A stretch of DNA of 64,000 bases from Adiantum capillus-veneris (taxonomy: Eukaryota > Streptophyta > Polypodiopsida > Polypodiales > Pteridaceae). The stretch is from the NCBI GenBank assembly GCA_014529385.2, contig CM043957.1, positions 64,228,003 through 64,292,002 on the forward strand, in the 5' to 3' direction. Below the pieces are notes generated by a model, which did no database searches, was not told the origin of the DNA, and was given only the letters and a program-made list of their open reading frames with translations. The translations under genes were made by a program, and so were the position numbers. Below, in pieces: positions 1-11,481 of the stretch (the stretch's first letter is position 1; each line of letters opens with the position of its first letter).

Positions 1-1163
1 TCAATATTGGTGATGAAGTAAAAGCTTTCTTAAGCTTCATGACGGATTCTTCACACTCATCAGTCCATTCAAAGTGTGTAATCAAGCTATACATGGGTTT
101 TGCAATTATCACGTACATGTAAATAAACTGTCTGTAATATCCACAATGTCCTATGAAGGCTTGAACCCCCTTGACTATTGTTGGTCTAGGAAAATCAGCA
201 ATAACATGAATTTTATCTATATTAGTAGCTATGCCAATTTTAGACACTATACATCCAAGAATTTTTCCTTGTCTACCCATAAAAGTGCATTTTTCAGAAT
301 TTAAGAAAATTCTATAAAGTCTACATTTTTTGAATACTTTTTTGAGGTGTTCAAAATGATCAACCCCAGTTGATGAATGTATGCATAGATCATCCATATA
401 TACTTCCAAGAAATTCCTAAGATATTCTATAAAATCATGGCTCATCAATCTTTGAAAGGTGGTAGGAGCATTAGTTAACCCAAAAGGCATAACCCGATAG
501 GCAAAAATACCCCATTCCTTTGTAAAGAGAGTTTTATGCTGGTTCTTGGGGTCAACCAAAAGTTGATTGTATCCAAAAAATACATCTAACAAGATGTAAT
601 CTTCTTTACCTACAACTCGTTCAAAAATATGCTCAGTGATAGGAAGAGGAAAGTTGTCTCTGATAGCTGCATTCACTTTTTTTATGTTGACACAAACCCG
701 TAGTTTTCCATTCTTCTTGGGTACTACCACAATTGGAGACACCCGATTTGTGTGTTCAATTTCATAAATGAATTCCGCTTCCTTTAGTTTCTCAAATATT
801 TCTTTCAAATGTCTCATTATATGTGTATGGCCATTATCTACTTGGTTTTGCATCATCTCTCATGGGTATGGTATGTTGACAGATTTTTGGATCAACACCC
901 TTGAGATCCTTAGAAGACCAAGCAAATATATCTTGGTATTCTTTCAATAAGCTTAACAAAATCTCTTCTTCTTCTTCTTCAGTGAGGTTATTTGCAATGT
1001 AGGCAGGTCTAGGCTCTTCTCCAGGTTCGACCAAATCTATCTTTTTTGCATTTTCAAGTCCTTCATAGGACTCGCCCTCTTGTCGTAGCTCCCTGATAGG
1101 TTGTTTGACTATGATTTTTTGGTCTTGGAGAGTATATTTCTTGTAATGGGATGAAACACTCAT
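1..1163 (-). pseudogene. Ty3/gypsy reverse transcriptase fragment, element F
   Basis: The entry region (834-1163, minus) has the pre-RT stretch with an acidic EEEEEE run, then KEYQDIFAWSSKDLKG, a typical gypsy lead into RT. Below 834 the RT core continues in broken frames. Near 350-400 the minus strand reads VYMDDL, the YxDD catalytic motif, followed by the connection region with CTFMGRQGKILG and FIGHCGYYRQF. RT copies the element RNA into DNA. Stops interrupt the frame and the domain is cut by the window edge, so I call it a pseudogene. Confidence 0.85.
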
Positions 1164-1530
1164 TACATTTGTACCATCCTCTTATGTGGTTCCCATTTTG
1201 GTCATATATATCTCCTTTAGAGCTTTTTTCAACTCTTGATACTTTTTTTTCTACTCAACTCATGTCATGGTTGAATCCTTGTCATGTTTTTTTGGCTTTT
1301 CTTGAGTTTCCTCTCTCATTTTTCTCAATGTTTTTGTCATTTCATGTTCTTCATTTAAAGGGATACCTACCAACTTTCACGTTTTTGGTGTCTCTTCTTT
1401 GTCTATACCACTCCTGTCTTCTTGATTTCTCGTTTGGAAAGTCAAAAAACTTTTTCTCCCCTCCTTTCATGAGTATCTTAGCTCTCACATGTTTTTTTCT
1501 TGACCCCAAGTCATCTGAGATTGCTGAATG

Positions 1531-2300
1531 TTATTCTAACTCATCGGTTGCATCATAGTAGAGGTCTGAAAAGACTTGTTGAGCTTTCATAACGTCTTTG
1601 GATTTGTGAATTTTGTCTTCAATGTGAAGGGTTGAAATCATTTGTATGGGAATTATGTCATAGCCATCCTCATTGCAAAATTGAGTAGGAATAGGTGTAT
1701 TTACACATACATCCATTGTCGCTAAAATTTAAGTCCATTCAAATGGTTCAAATAGATGCTCTGGAAAGGGTTTAGGTACATAGGCTTCATCGGTGCAATC
1801 CCTTTCTAAGATACATTCTTCTCGTTTTAAGCTCCCGTTTTCTGAAGCTCCACACATCTAAATAGGAGTGTCTTTGTTCAACCAAGATGGAAGTTTAGTT
1901 TCAGCCAAAGAGACTAAATCGAACTCTTATATGGGTGTTTTCATGACATCTCTATAAGTGTGATCTTTTAGATTAACCCTTGTTATTGATCCCACTTGCT
2001 TCAAGTACAGATAATGGTTTTCCCAATCTTGGATGAGTTGTGCTTGTTGCATGAAAGGTCTTCCCAATATGATTTCGCGATTGAGTTTCTTCCCAAAGTC
2101 TACTATGGCAAAAGTGTGTTCATATTCAATCCCACAGAAATTAACTATCACCTTTTGAAGCAATCCTAGGGGTCTTTTGATATGTCCATCAGCCAATTGC
2201 AATTTCATTTGAGTTTGTTTAACGGCTAGTTGTCCCCAGGATTCCCATACTGCTTTCGTGGCTATGGCTATGCCGGCCCCACTTTGTAGTATTATCCGAC
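1531..2300 (-). pseudogene. Retropepsin-like protease region, element F
   Basis: The 93-codon stretch at 1927-2208 (minus) contains LADGHIKRPLG, FAIVDF and EIILGRPFM, which match the flap and C-terminal ILGRPF signature of gypsy aspartic proteases. The likely catalytic Asp region lies just upstream near 2270 (GAGIAIATKAVWES in broken frame). The family cuts the gag-pol polyprotein. A short downstream stretch at 1531-1716 leads toward RT and has no motif I recognise. Confidence 0.65.
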
Positions 2301-2536
2301 TTTGTTCATTGGAACAAATTAAATCTCTTTGTTATCCATTTCTAGTTTCAATTTTCCCAAACTTTTTGCGATTAGCCCCATTATTCCCACTTCCTCTAGG
2401 CTCTTTTGTAGATATGGTTTGATTTTTAGCAGTTATCCTAAACTAAGAGTGCATTGGATGGGTGTAGACATGATTGAATGAAAGTTGTCTACTTCTAGGG
2501 TTTGTTGTGCTCTTTTTACTTGAGTGGTCTTACACA

Positions 2537-3122
2537 CTATAAATTCATCTTCGCTATCTCCCAAGTAAGAGGATTTTTCAAGGTCAATGGTTTAGAAAAT
2601 CTTGAAGCTTCATATCTGCAATCCCCATACAATGATTGTACATCCATGTACATATGAGGAGGTAGACTGTCTAACCATACTTCCTCTATTCGAGCTGAAT
2701 TCAGAGTTAAACTCCCATAATTAATCTCTCTAACTTTTTTCATAAGTGTCCTGGTCAGTCTTCTTCTATGAATTGAATTCCTTCTAAGATATCTTTGTTG
2801 TCTGGCACTATAAGTTCTGGCTTTTTTGTTTCAAGGTGGGCTTCTGCCACCACTTTGGATTTTTCTTTATTGTTTCCTTCCGCAAGCTCCTCAGGTTTTG
2901 TCATACTTTTGAGGTTGGGTTTTTGTTTTCCGGCATCTCTTGTGTGCTTTTTACCAAATTTTGATAAGCTTCAGTGCTTAGCTGCTTCCATGTCTGGAGG
3001 AGGATAGTTTTTCCATTTGTTTCCATGTCTTGGCCTGCTTTAAGACCCGCTTGGTAGGCTTCCAAGGCTGCATTAATAGGCTTAAAAATTTTATCAACCA
3101 AAATTGATCCTCCATATTTCAT
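2537..3122 (-). pseudogene. Linker between gag and protease, element F, unassigned
   Basis: Two short open stretches (2537-2743 and 2901-3122, minus) lie between the gag CCHC region and protease. The second reads AYQAGLKAGQDMETNGK, a Gly-containing pattern that loosely resembles a G-patch, a domain known from some plant gypsy polyproteins. Key glycines are missing, so the resemblance is weak. The intervening sequence has stops. I assign no function. Confidence 0.35.
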
Positions 3123-3329
3123 AGTGGTCTCTTTGATTTTACTTCTAGTTTATTTCACCTTTTCTTGGAATAGCTTTTTTGCTTTCTTCTTGATTTCCGC
3201 CCGTTGTTTCTGTTTTCTCATCTCATACCTTATATTTTTGCTTCTTATGGTCTTTTGAAATGAAATTTTTGTATTCTCTGAATCATCAGAGGAGTTATGT
3301 TTCTTTTTCTTAGCCTAGGCTCTGGTGAT

Positions 3330-4740
3330 TACCTTGATTGGGACAATCGGTTCGCTCTTGGATGAGCTGCTAGGTATCACTTGGACTACATTCACTACTG
3401 GTTTACCTTTGTTTAAAGGATTTTTAGGACAATTTTTTGGGAAGTGTCCTCACTTTCTGCAATATTGTATGCAATAAGCTTCAACTGACTTGAGGTTTTT
3501 GCTAGGCCCTGGGCATTCAATTTTCCAATGATCACCTGCACCATAGTTTATGACAGTTTCCAGTTCTTGGCTTAATCATGGGTCTTACCATAGGAAGTCT
3601 AATACCTTGATTAGCTACAGAATACGTTGGTGAAATCTCTGGTGGAGTATAAGTCACAGGTTCTTCCAGTGGTGATGGATGTGAATGATACCAATCTCCT
3701 TCTACCATTATTGTAGATGGACTGGGTTGAGCATAGGATGTAACACGCACTAGTGCTTGTTCCTCTATGACTCCCTCTGGATGCATGTACTTTATAGACA
3801 CTGCATTATGTCTAGGATATGGAGGTTGTTGGCCCAACACAGGTTGAGGTCGTTTCATACCCATCGGTGTTCTTTGAGGTGGGGCCATATTAGGATATTT
3901 GTACATGGGTTGTCCTTGTGGCCTCATAGGAACATATTGAACATTCCCATCATACTTTGGTCGGTAATAGCATTCATTGGTCTCATGGTTGATTCATTTA
4001 ACCTCAATTTCACACCATTCTTGCAATCTAATTGGTTGTCCCTATTGAGGTATCCCTTGCCCTGGTCCCCTCATAGGTGCTTTTTTCATGTTATTCATCA
4101 TGTCTTTTATCCTTTTGAGCATGTCTTCTATGTCTAAAAGTGGTGTTGCAAGAGCCGTTTCCACTTGTACTGGTTTAGTAGATGCTGTTTTCTCACTTTG
4201 GTTATCCTCAAGGACATCTTCTTTGCTGAAAATATTACAATTGTCTCCTAAGTTAATAGCATTTGACACACACTCTCCTATGGTTATATTCTTCTTGCTA
4301 CATAGTATAGCATGAAGCTCTTTGTTTAGCAGTCCCTCTACAAACGATGATACTAGTTGTTCTTCTGCAGGTATCTCTAGCTCGGGGCATCTAGCAATGT
4401 ATTGTTTCATTCGAGTGGGACAATCCCTAACAGACTTACCTTGTTCCTGTTAAAATCTGTAGATTTGAGCTACCATATTGTGTTTGATCCCTGTTTTGGA
4501 ACAAGAAGCTACAAATCCTTGATCTAATGTGTTCAAGTCCATGATTGACCTTGGTGGAATGTTCTGGAACCATGTCAATGCTTTTCCTTCTAATGTCATT
4601 TCAAACCCCTCAAATTGAGTATGGAAATTAAATATGCATTCTGCTCTTAGCACTTGCTAAATCTTGCTAAGTGGTCGTATGGATTCCTTTGATCCACTGT
4701 ATTTTTTGACCCATTTTTTCAAATCAGCTGGTCTGACACG
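3330..4740 (-). pseudogene. Retrotransposon gag, element F
   Basis: The gag core at 4042-4653 (minus) has FEGFEMTLEGKALTWFQNIP, the classic retrotransposon_gag region with the conserved Trp, then a stop, then CPELEIPAEEQLVSSFVEGL. A proline-rich stretch follows at 3532-3927. Below 3530 the minus strand shows a zinc-knuckle-like run with CRKxGHFPKNCPKN. Gag forms the virus-like particle and the knuckle binds RNA. Stops near 4450 and 4655 break the frame. Confidence 0.75.
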
Positions 4741-4761
4741 TCTATTTGGTTCAACTCCCGG

Positions 4762-5722
4762 TCACCTGGCAGTTGGTCCTATTTCTAGTCCTTCAAACCA
4801 GTCTGTTGGAATTAATAGTGACTCATATAGCCCTGGACTGGCTTTAGCGTCACCCGGTTTTCTTTGTGATGAGGTGGTTTCTGGTTTCTTAACATTACTC
4901 TTAGAAGATCTCTCATAGTGTTCATCTCTTGCAATAGTTTCTGGTCCTTGGTCCGATATCCAATCCCTTATCGAATACCCTTGATATTTGGTTTGTTCTA
5001 CCTCCTCACAAGTCATCATAACAAAGTTGTTGTGATAACAATCCCTAAATAGGTAGGTTGGTAGATCTATTGAACCCTTGTCTTTGATCTTAAAGATATC
5101 GATGATCTTCATGGGTGTTAGTTGGCTTGATTTGGCATGCGAAGTCCATAGGAGATCTTTTACATTTCTATCCTCTTAACAATAGACTCCGATCCTAGGA
5201 TTATCCGTACTGAGCCGTTTCAAAGGGTTCAAATCAACTAGATTGTATCTCTCAAATTCTAAAGTTGGTGTTTGTTCTTTAGCTGCTATATATGGAATTA
5301 TGTTGTTTACTTCTAACCCCCATTTTTCTATCACGTTAGGGTTTTCAACTTGTAAATACTGAGTTTTGTTTCTATCCATGTACATTTTTCCTTGTTTGTT
5401 TGTCATGACTTCCTCTTCGAACTCAATACCATGGTCATCAATGCAAACAACATACTCTTCATTAGGATCCAGGTAAACCTGAGTGCCATGGCAATTATTC
5501 TTATACAAAGAGAGTATATGCTTATATCGCATTGTCATTTTGGTTTTTCAGTGAGTCGAGTAGGAAGACATCAGATGTTGAATCAGAAAAAGTGTCTGAG
5601 ACTTCCTCAAGGATAGTGTGCAAGGGATTGCTTTGATTCACACTTTCTTCGGTGGATACTCTATTGAAGATTTCTCCAAATATGCCTTGATTTCCTAGTA
5701 CAAAACTAGATCTAAGGTTCAT
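4762..5722 (-). pseudogene. Extra ORF upstream of gag, element F, function unknown
   Basis: Three open stretches (4762-5112, 5176-5538, 5522-5722, minus) precede gag in the same sense and look like pieces of one broken reading frame. The middle one is rich in acidic residues (NEEYVVCIDDHGIEFEEE) and is followed by KWGLEVNNIIPYIAAK. I recognise no domain. Position and sense are like the ORF1 of Ogre/Tat elements, whose function is not established; the link here is positional only. Confidence 0.5.
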
Positions 5723-6677
5723 AAATACTTGTGAAGCCTTGGATAGAGTACTAACCGTCGGATTGACTTGTTGTCAATTTCTTCCAAGTGACTTGATTGC
5801 AATTTCCGTCAAGCTGCCAATTCCTTGTCTGCAACGTGATTCTTGTTTCAATTTTCATCAAGGTAGCTATTCTTTTGCAAAGATTGTATAGTTTTGGCTA
5901 ACTATTGTAATTGGTCTATGAGTATCATTTCAAATTGAGCTAATTGAGTCAGTAGTTGAGACTTTCAGACCCTAATTTTGCAAAAGGTCAAAGGATTAAT
6001 TTGCAACCTGGAAAATGAGTGAACATGGATCAATTTGGATCCGATTGAACCCAAAATTTCCTGGTGGCATTGTACTATGTTGGTCCAACATTGTATAAGT
6101 TCAAAAGTCAAAAATGGTGTCTCTGTGTAGCAGTAGTAAATAATTGCGATTATTTACTTTTGTCAGTTTTTTACACTTTTTGGCTTGATTTTTCAAGTAT
6201 ACACCATGTTAAGATCCTTGGATAAGTTTCACTAAGTTTGGACAAAAACCGTTCAAGTTTATCCACTGTTTCGTGTCCGCAGACTCTGATTTCAAGAATC
6301 TGTCTTAAGTCTCACTTTTGTGATCCAAATTTTACCGAAATTGATTTGTATGGTCTACTTGATATGCTTGACCTTGTGGTATACTCAAATGTGCAAGATT
6401 GACAATTTTTGAAGCAGATATAAATAATCGTGATTATTTACTCCAGCTAATTTTTTGCAAGGTTTTGTCTGAATCTTGACAAAGATCTGTTAAGTATCTC
6501 AACTTAAGCACCCTAGCCAAGTTTGAATAAATTTGGATAATATTTGTTCAAATAGTCATCAGTTTTGTGTCCACAGGCTGACTTTGCAAATTTGGTCACA
6601 ATTTTCAATCCAATGATCCAAATCTTACCAAATTTGGCTTGTGGGCTTATTACAACATGGTAAAGCTAGTCGGGACA
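5723..6677. repeat. Non-coding stretch with diverged ~290-bp tandem repeat
   Basis: No coding signal on either strand. Two diverged monomers can be aligned. The motif around AATTGCGATTATTTAC (near 6142) returns near 6425 as AATCGTGATTATTTAC. The motif GTGTCCGCAG (near 6273) returns near 6567 as GTGTCCACAG. This gives an offset of 284-294 bp. A weaker third copy may start near 5980. It could be LTR or leader sequence of element F, or older DNA that received Copia A. Confidence 0.5.
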
Positions 6678-6817
6678 TGGAGCTATATATGGCTCACTCT
6701 ACTCAACTTGGTCTGACCTATATATTTGTATCTTGTCCTCAATATGAATAAGTGTTTGGGAGCGTACATGGTGTTTCTCTTGTCTCGTCTCTCTCTCTTT
6801 CTCTCTACATCTCAACA
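6678..6817 (+). repeat. 5' LTR of Copia A
   Basis: It starts TGGAGCTATATAT and ends CTCTACATCTCAACA. It matches 31838-31996 with scattered substitutions and a shorter CT run. At 140 bp it is short for a copia LTR. A TATATAT string lies 5 bp from the start. Confidence 0.9.
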
Positions 6818-6831
6818 TGGTATCAGAGCGG
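6818..6831 (+). promoter_or_regulatory. Primer binding site of Copia A
   Basis: TGGTATCAGAGCGG follows the LTR directly. This is the complement of the 3' end of initiator methionine tRNA used to prime minus-strand DNA in most plant copia elements. About 520 bp of leader follow before gag; I see no other signal in it. Confidence 0.9.
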
Positions 6832-7349
6832 TAATGATCACGCTAGGAAGAATATGATTAGTGTTTTGTGTGGTGTTTATTGCTAATCAATCTAATGAAT
6901 CGTTGATTAGGTTTCCTTGTTGATTTGTTTTTTGACACCGTGGACTTAATCTCAATTTTTGGGGGTCTTCTGCTCAAATTTTGGAGAAATGGAAAACGCA
7001 CCAAGACACTTCAAATCCAAAACTTGTTTGTCTCCTTGAGATCTTTGATGTGAGTTCTAGGTTTGCGTCAATCGGAGTTCACAGCAGAAAGTTATGTTGT
7101 TTTTACTGCAATTGAGCTTGACACAACTTTTATCATCATGCCTCTTCGTGAAGCATCCGCGATCGTTTTTCTAATTTTAGTGTCAACTTTTTCGAGCAAA
7201 TTTATCTTTTTACTATTCATATTATTGCCATCAATTTTGTGTCTCATGGCACTCTATTTTGAGGACTCTTTTATTATTAATGTCTCCTTTCTTTTGATTT
7301 TTTGGGTGACGTGTCTCACTCTTATCTTATACGTCTTCTCGCAACAAGA

Positions 7350-7538
7350 TATGGCTATGACTATTCTCGTTATCGACTTTCCTTTTGGCCCGTGTTCTGT
7401 TCCTCCTTTCGAAGGTCAAGGATTTCCATACTGGAAAGCAAAGATGTTGTTAATTCTTGAAGGTGATGAACTCTCTGATGTTGTCCTTGAAAATTGTGTT
7501 TGTCCGCCTCGGCCTGTTGATACGAATCATGATAACGT
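7350..7538 (+). pseudogene. Copia A gag, N-terminal fragment
   Basis: The frame reads FEGQGFPYWKAKMLLILEGD, the tryptophan-containing opening of plant copia gag proteins (W-K-x-K-M). It stops at 7538, where the LTR of Gypsy E begins; the rest of gag resumes at 16243. A likely start is one of the ATGs near 7351-7360. The hydrophobic frame extending upstream to 7063 is leader sequence read by chance. Confidence 0.75.
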
Positions 7539-8676
7539 TGTCAGGAGGTTTTCGAAGCAAGGGATTGCGCATATGTACATATATGTGCATGGTGCATCAA
7601 ATAAAGAATTGCCCATTTTTCAGAGCGAGGTGGTTACATGGGGCCCACATGTGTACAGGTAGGACAGGGTGTACATAGTGCATCGATTTTCACTATTACC
7701 AGTACCACTATGTTTTTTCTACAATAAGGAGGAGTTGGTAGCGCGTAAAACTTCTGGAGATAGCTATCCGCGGGCCGACGACATGAGGTAAGCAGGTGCG
7801 TCAGATGGCATCGAGTGGCGTCAGGAGGTCGAACGGGATCAATACTTGCACGCGGAGAAGTATGGACACGACGTGGGTGTTTTCTTGTGATACTTATGCA
7901 GAAAGGTCATCATGAGGACCACTTTCTGGGGCCACTTCACGTGGTTGCGGGATGCATTATTTGGAAAAACTGAGTGCCAGGTGTGCGGATGATGCAAAAG
8001 GTGACAACTATGCACTGCGAGGTCAGTTTTTGGCCTGTTCGGGGCTTGTTTGAGGTCATCTAAAAGGCCAAGGGTGCCCAACTAATAAAGCTAAGTGTGG
8101 GAACTGAAAAAATAGAGAGAAGACCAGAAAAAATGTGGAGAAGAGAGGAGGAACAGCCGCAGGTGTGGTTTTGGGGTTTTTGGAGCCTGTTTTGGCCGTA
8201 AACTGTTCATCCGAGGTCGGATTTGAGCACTTTGACATTGTAGACTGGGGTTTTGGGTTGTTCCGGACGCGATGGAGCTCTCCATTTTTCCAAATTACTC
8301 ACTGTTTTTTTTCTATTTTGGCTGTGTAAGTTTCTCCTATGGGCGAAGTTTCTGCTCCAGTTTGTGATTGTATCTGGCTTATTTTACCCATATTGTGTGA
8401 GCTATTTGCCCCATTGGTGTTGGACCAAGCTCATTTGTATCTAGACATCAGAAATTCTCCTCTTTTGAGCTGAGTTTTTTGGGTGTGTGTGTGTGTGTTT
8501 GTGTGGAGTGGGCAAGTGGATAGTCTCTCTCCTCTCACTCCATAGGTGTGTTCCCTGTCTCGGCGAGGTGTGTTGTGTAAGCCGAGTGGTGCCCCATAGT
8601 GTGTGTGTGTGTGTATCTTCGCAAGAGTGTGTCGGGTTGTTATAGAGGCATTCTGTGTGTTTCCATCCCGCTCACA
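7539..8676 (+). repeat. 5' LTR of Gypsy E
   Basis: It starts TGTCAGGAGG, ends CTCACA, and repeats at 15106-16242. It holds short GT runs near 8487 and 8600. It interrupts the Copia A gag frame exactly at its first base. Confidence 0.92.
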
Positions 8677-9665
8677 TTCTTTTGGTGCCCCCACGAAGGA
8701 TCTTCTTCGAGTACCTTCTGCTTCGAGCTTCAAGCTTCGAGATTCAGGGCTACAGGTTACAGGTTACAGGGACAAGTACAGGTACAGGTGATTCACACAG
8801 GTACAGGTAGCTGGATTACAGTGATATACTAGCAGTGATGTCACTTGCAGTTGTTGTGGTTATGCATCGCTTGGTGCCTATTTGAGCGCATTGTCTGCTG
8901 GATTGTACGTTACTTGTAGAAACTGCCATTGTACGCATTTGTGGAGCCATACTTGGTTGTATTTGGCAGTCCCAGCCATTTGTGAGACTTGGTCTGGAAG
9001 ATAGTCATTTCTGAGACTTGACTATACGCGATTTGCATTAGCCTTCATGTGAGGGTCGATAGCGTGAGGTTTTTATGGAGCTGGGGGATTCTCAAATGTG
9101 GAGATCCTTTCGGTGATACAGGTAGCTGGAGCACCCTTTTTGTGACCTCACCATAGGCTATGTACTAGTGAGTCCTACTTGATGCTCGGGTTCTATTGTT
9201 GACAATTTATGCATATATATACAGTCTATATTTTGGATTCCTACTACTCTATTTCTGGGGAAACTCTGCCAAAATTTCTCCAAGTTATGATGGCTGGTTT
9301 TTTGGTCTTTTGAGCCATTTATGCTGTTATGCTACTGAAATTTTGGCAAAATCAAAGGTTAAGTCAGGTGTGCCTTCTTGGGAGATTCATGGTTGGCTTT
9401 AATGGATGATCAAAATGGACCTCAATTCACTCCATTTCATTTAACTCAAAGAATCTAGATAAATGTTCATGTGTCCAGGAAGATTTTTTTCCAGCAGCGC
9501 ATAGTCTTTATGTTCGGGCCAAGAAGATTACGAGAGATCCTGGAATGTCCTTTGCCTGTTGTAATTCCAATGATTAACTATGAAAACTCATTTGATGTGC
9601 ATGTGTTTGTCCTTATCTAAAGTTGAGCTCCATTGAAGTTTCTGGGGATTGGGTAGTGAAAAGTT
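8677..9665 (+). promoter_or_regulatory. Leader of Gypsy E with primer site and TACAGGT array
   Basis: Soon after the LTR, TGGTGCCCCCACGAAGGA (8683-8700) is a good primer binding site; its complement would end a tRNA in GGGGGCACCA. It is not the initiator-Met type. At 8743-8812 there is a cluster of TACAGGT-like 6-8-bp units. The remaining ~850 bp before gag have no ORF I can support. Confidence 0.7.
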
Positions 9666-11099
9666 TTGGGTTCTTGCACGTGTGTTCGAAGGGGTTCTCA
9701 AAGCATAGTACCTTGGGTAGCCATGGCTTTCTCTTATCCGGAGTTTCATGGAAGAAGTGATGAAGATGTGGAAGATTTTTTGGAAAAGATGGAGGTTGCC
9801 TGCATTAGCAACCAGATTCATGACCCTGCGCAGATGTTACGTCTTCTCCAAATTTGTTTGAAGAGTGATGCACGAGTCTGGTCCAAAACATTTGAAGAGG
9901 AGTTCCGTGCAGCGGATCCACCTGTAAGATTGAGTTGGGACAATCTAAGGCATGGGTTGGAAGTGGAGTTTGTGAAGATAGAAGATCCTGACAAAGTGTG
10001 GCAAGAAGTACAAGGTTTGGTGCAAAATGAAGGTGAGCCAGTAGATGCCTACATACGTAAGTTCTCATTGGCATGGGAGCGGATGTGCAAGGCCTTAGCA
10101 CCACAGGTACCCCCCCCTGACATGATGAAGAAGGACAGGTTCTTGGCTGGTCTTTGGGAGAATATACGTTGGAGAGTGGAGCTAAAGAAGCCTAGGACAT
10201 ATGAAGATTCACTAGAGGTAGCAAGGAACAAAGAGTGGAAGTTGAGGAAAATGAGCCAGTTAGGGGTGGAGTCTTTGCCCATGAGGTCTGAATTTCAGCC
10301 TATAGAGTCTTTACAAGGTCGCATGTCAGGGGTTCATCATAAACCAGTGGTTCCTGTTACTACTCAGGTTATGCCAGCAGTGGTCACTACACTGGTGCAA
10401 GATGATGGGCTAAGGCAAGACATGAGGCAAGTGGTAGATTTGATGAAGAATCTCAGCCTAAATATGCTAGGTCAAGTGGAAAATAATCGAGGTCGAGGGA
10501 GGTTTGAAAATCATCCAGGAGGTGAAGAAAAACCTAGGAATGGTGTTGGACAAAGCAATGGTAGGTTTTGGAGGCAGACGCCCACATGTTACAATTGTGG
10601 AGAGTTGGGTCACATCAGCCCGCAATGTGATAAGCCACCAAGGATGGGGGGAGACATGTATCCATTGCCAAAACAGGTGTTAACTAGGTCAAATGATTAT
10701 GGCATCGAAATTAAGGGAGATGAAGGAACCAGTGGACTGACCCAGGAGGAAAAGGGAAAGACAAAAGTGCTAAGTGTAGTCACCTTGGAGAAGGCATCAA
10801 AGCTAGAGGATACATTAGTGATGCCTATTGGGAAGAGGACCACAGAGGATAAGGAAGGAAGAAGTGCCCCAGGTCCTAGTAAGAAGAAAGGAATGAGCCA
10901 TGAAGGCGAGGACGTCAAGGCTAAGAGGAAAAGGAGAGCTCGTCCAAAGTTTCATGTTTCAGATTTTCCACTAGGGGATGGGCAATTAAGCTATGACTTG
11001 AAGGAGGATCTGACGAGCAGGAAGCCAGTTGCTACTTTTGGGCAGCTTATAGAGATGGTGCCTAAGCTAAAGCGACAGTGGAAGAGGATGGTTAATTAA
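9666..11099 (+). CDS. Gypsy E gag polyprotein
   Basis: The frame is intact: 477 codons from 9666, or 459 from the ATG at 9723 (MAFSYPEFHGRSDEDVEDFL), which starts at the conserved gag fold and may be the true start. Residues ~20-200 form the retrotransposon_gag core, including EPVDAYIRKFSLAWERM. A CCHC zinc knuckle, CYNCGELGHISPQC, starts at residue 308. The C-terminus is Lys/Arg-rich (KAKRKRRARPKF). Gag forms the particle and binds element RNA. It ends in TAA; pol starts 5 bp later in another frame, so pol would need separate initiation or a frame change. Confidence 0.93.
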   Translation: MGSCTCVRRGSQSIVPWVAMAFSYPEFHGRSDEDVEDFLEKMEVACISNQIHDPAQMLRLLQICLKSDARVWSKTFEEEFRAADPPVRLSWDNLRHGLEVEFVKIEDPDKVWQEVQGLVQNEGEPVDAYIRKFSLAWERMCKALAPQVPPPDMMKKDRFLAGLWENIRWRVELKKPRTYEDSLEVARNKEWKLRKMSQLGVESLPMRSEFQPIESLQGRMSGVHHKPVVPVTTQVMPAVVTTLVQDDGLRQDMRQVVDLMKNLSLNMLGQVENNRGRGRFENHPGGEEKPRNGVGQSNGRFWRQTPTCYNCGELGHISPQCDKPPRMGGDMYPLPKQVLTRSNDYGIEIKGDEGTSGLTQEEKGKTKVLSVVTLEKASKLEDTLVMPIGKRTTEDKEGRSAPGPSKKKGMSHEGEDVKAKRKRRARPKFHVSDFPLGDGQLSYDLKEDLTSRKPVATFGQLIEMVPKLKRQWKRMVN

Positions 11100-11103
11100 C
11101 CCA

Positions 11104-11481
11104 ATGGAGAAAGAGCCACAGAGAGGTTCAGTAAAGGTGTTGGCAATGGATGAGCTACCAGACATTTGTCCAATAGTAGATGTGTGGCATAAAAGGAAAA
11201 ATTTGGGACAAGGTTATGTGGATGGAGGAGCCCAAATATGCGTCATAACACAATCATGCGTTGAGAAGATGGGTCTCACAGTGGCTGGGGTGTTAGGTTT
11301 TCGGATCAGATTAGCAAACCATCAAAAAGTAAAATTCTTGGGTGTTGTAAAGAGCTTAGAAGTGGAGGCATATGATGCAAAGGCAGTGGTTGATTTTCAT
11401 GTGATGCCAGCAGGGTTGGGAGCATATCCTATCATATTGGGCAGACCATGGTTACGTGCAGTGGAAGCTGTTCAAGATTGA
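11104..11481 (+). pseudogene. Gypsy E aspartic protease
   Basis: This opens the pol frame. YVDGGAQICVI near residue 40 holds the catalytic Asp in a DGG context instead of the usual D-S/T-G. PIILGRPWLRAVEAVQD near the end is the standard ILGRPWL signature. Two adjacent TGA codons (from 11479) end the frame where the family has a Trp after QD; a TGG-to-TGA change explains one of them. The same frame continues into RT. Confidence 0.85.

Larger units (their letters stand above)
1..5722 (-). mobile_element. Ty3/gypsy retrotransposon, element F, partial
   Basis: Minus-strand order is upstream ORF, gag, unassigned linker, protease, reverse transcriptase. The pol end runs off the left edge of the window, so RNase H, integrase and the 3' LTR are not seen. 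All coding parts carry stops or frameshifts, so the copy is dead. The 5' LTR should lie to the right, around 5.7-6.6 kb, but I could not find a matching primer site or LTR border. An ORF ahead of gag is known from Ogre/Tat-type elements; assigning this copy to that group is an inference. Confidence 0.85.

Noticed and set aside
7063-7538. A 199-codon hydrophobic protein as an independent gene
   Set aside because: The hydrophobic part is the Copia A leader read through; only the last ~60 codons are gag, and the frame then runs into the Gypsy E LTR.
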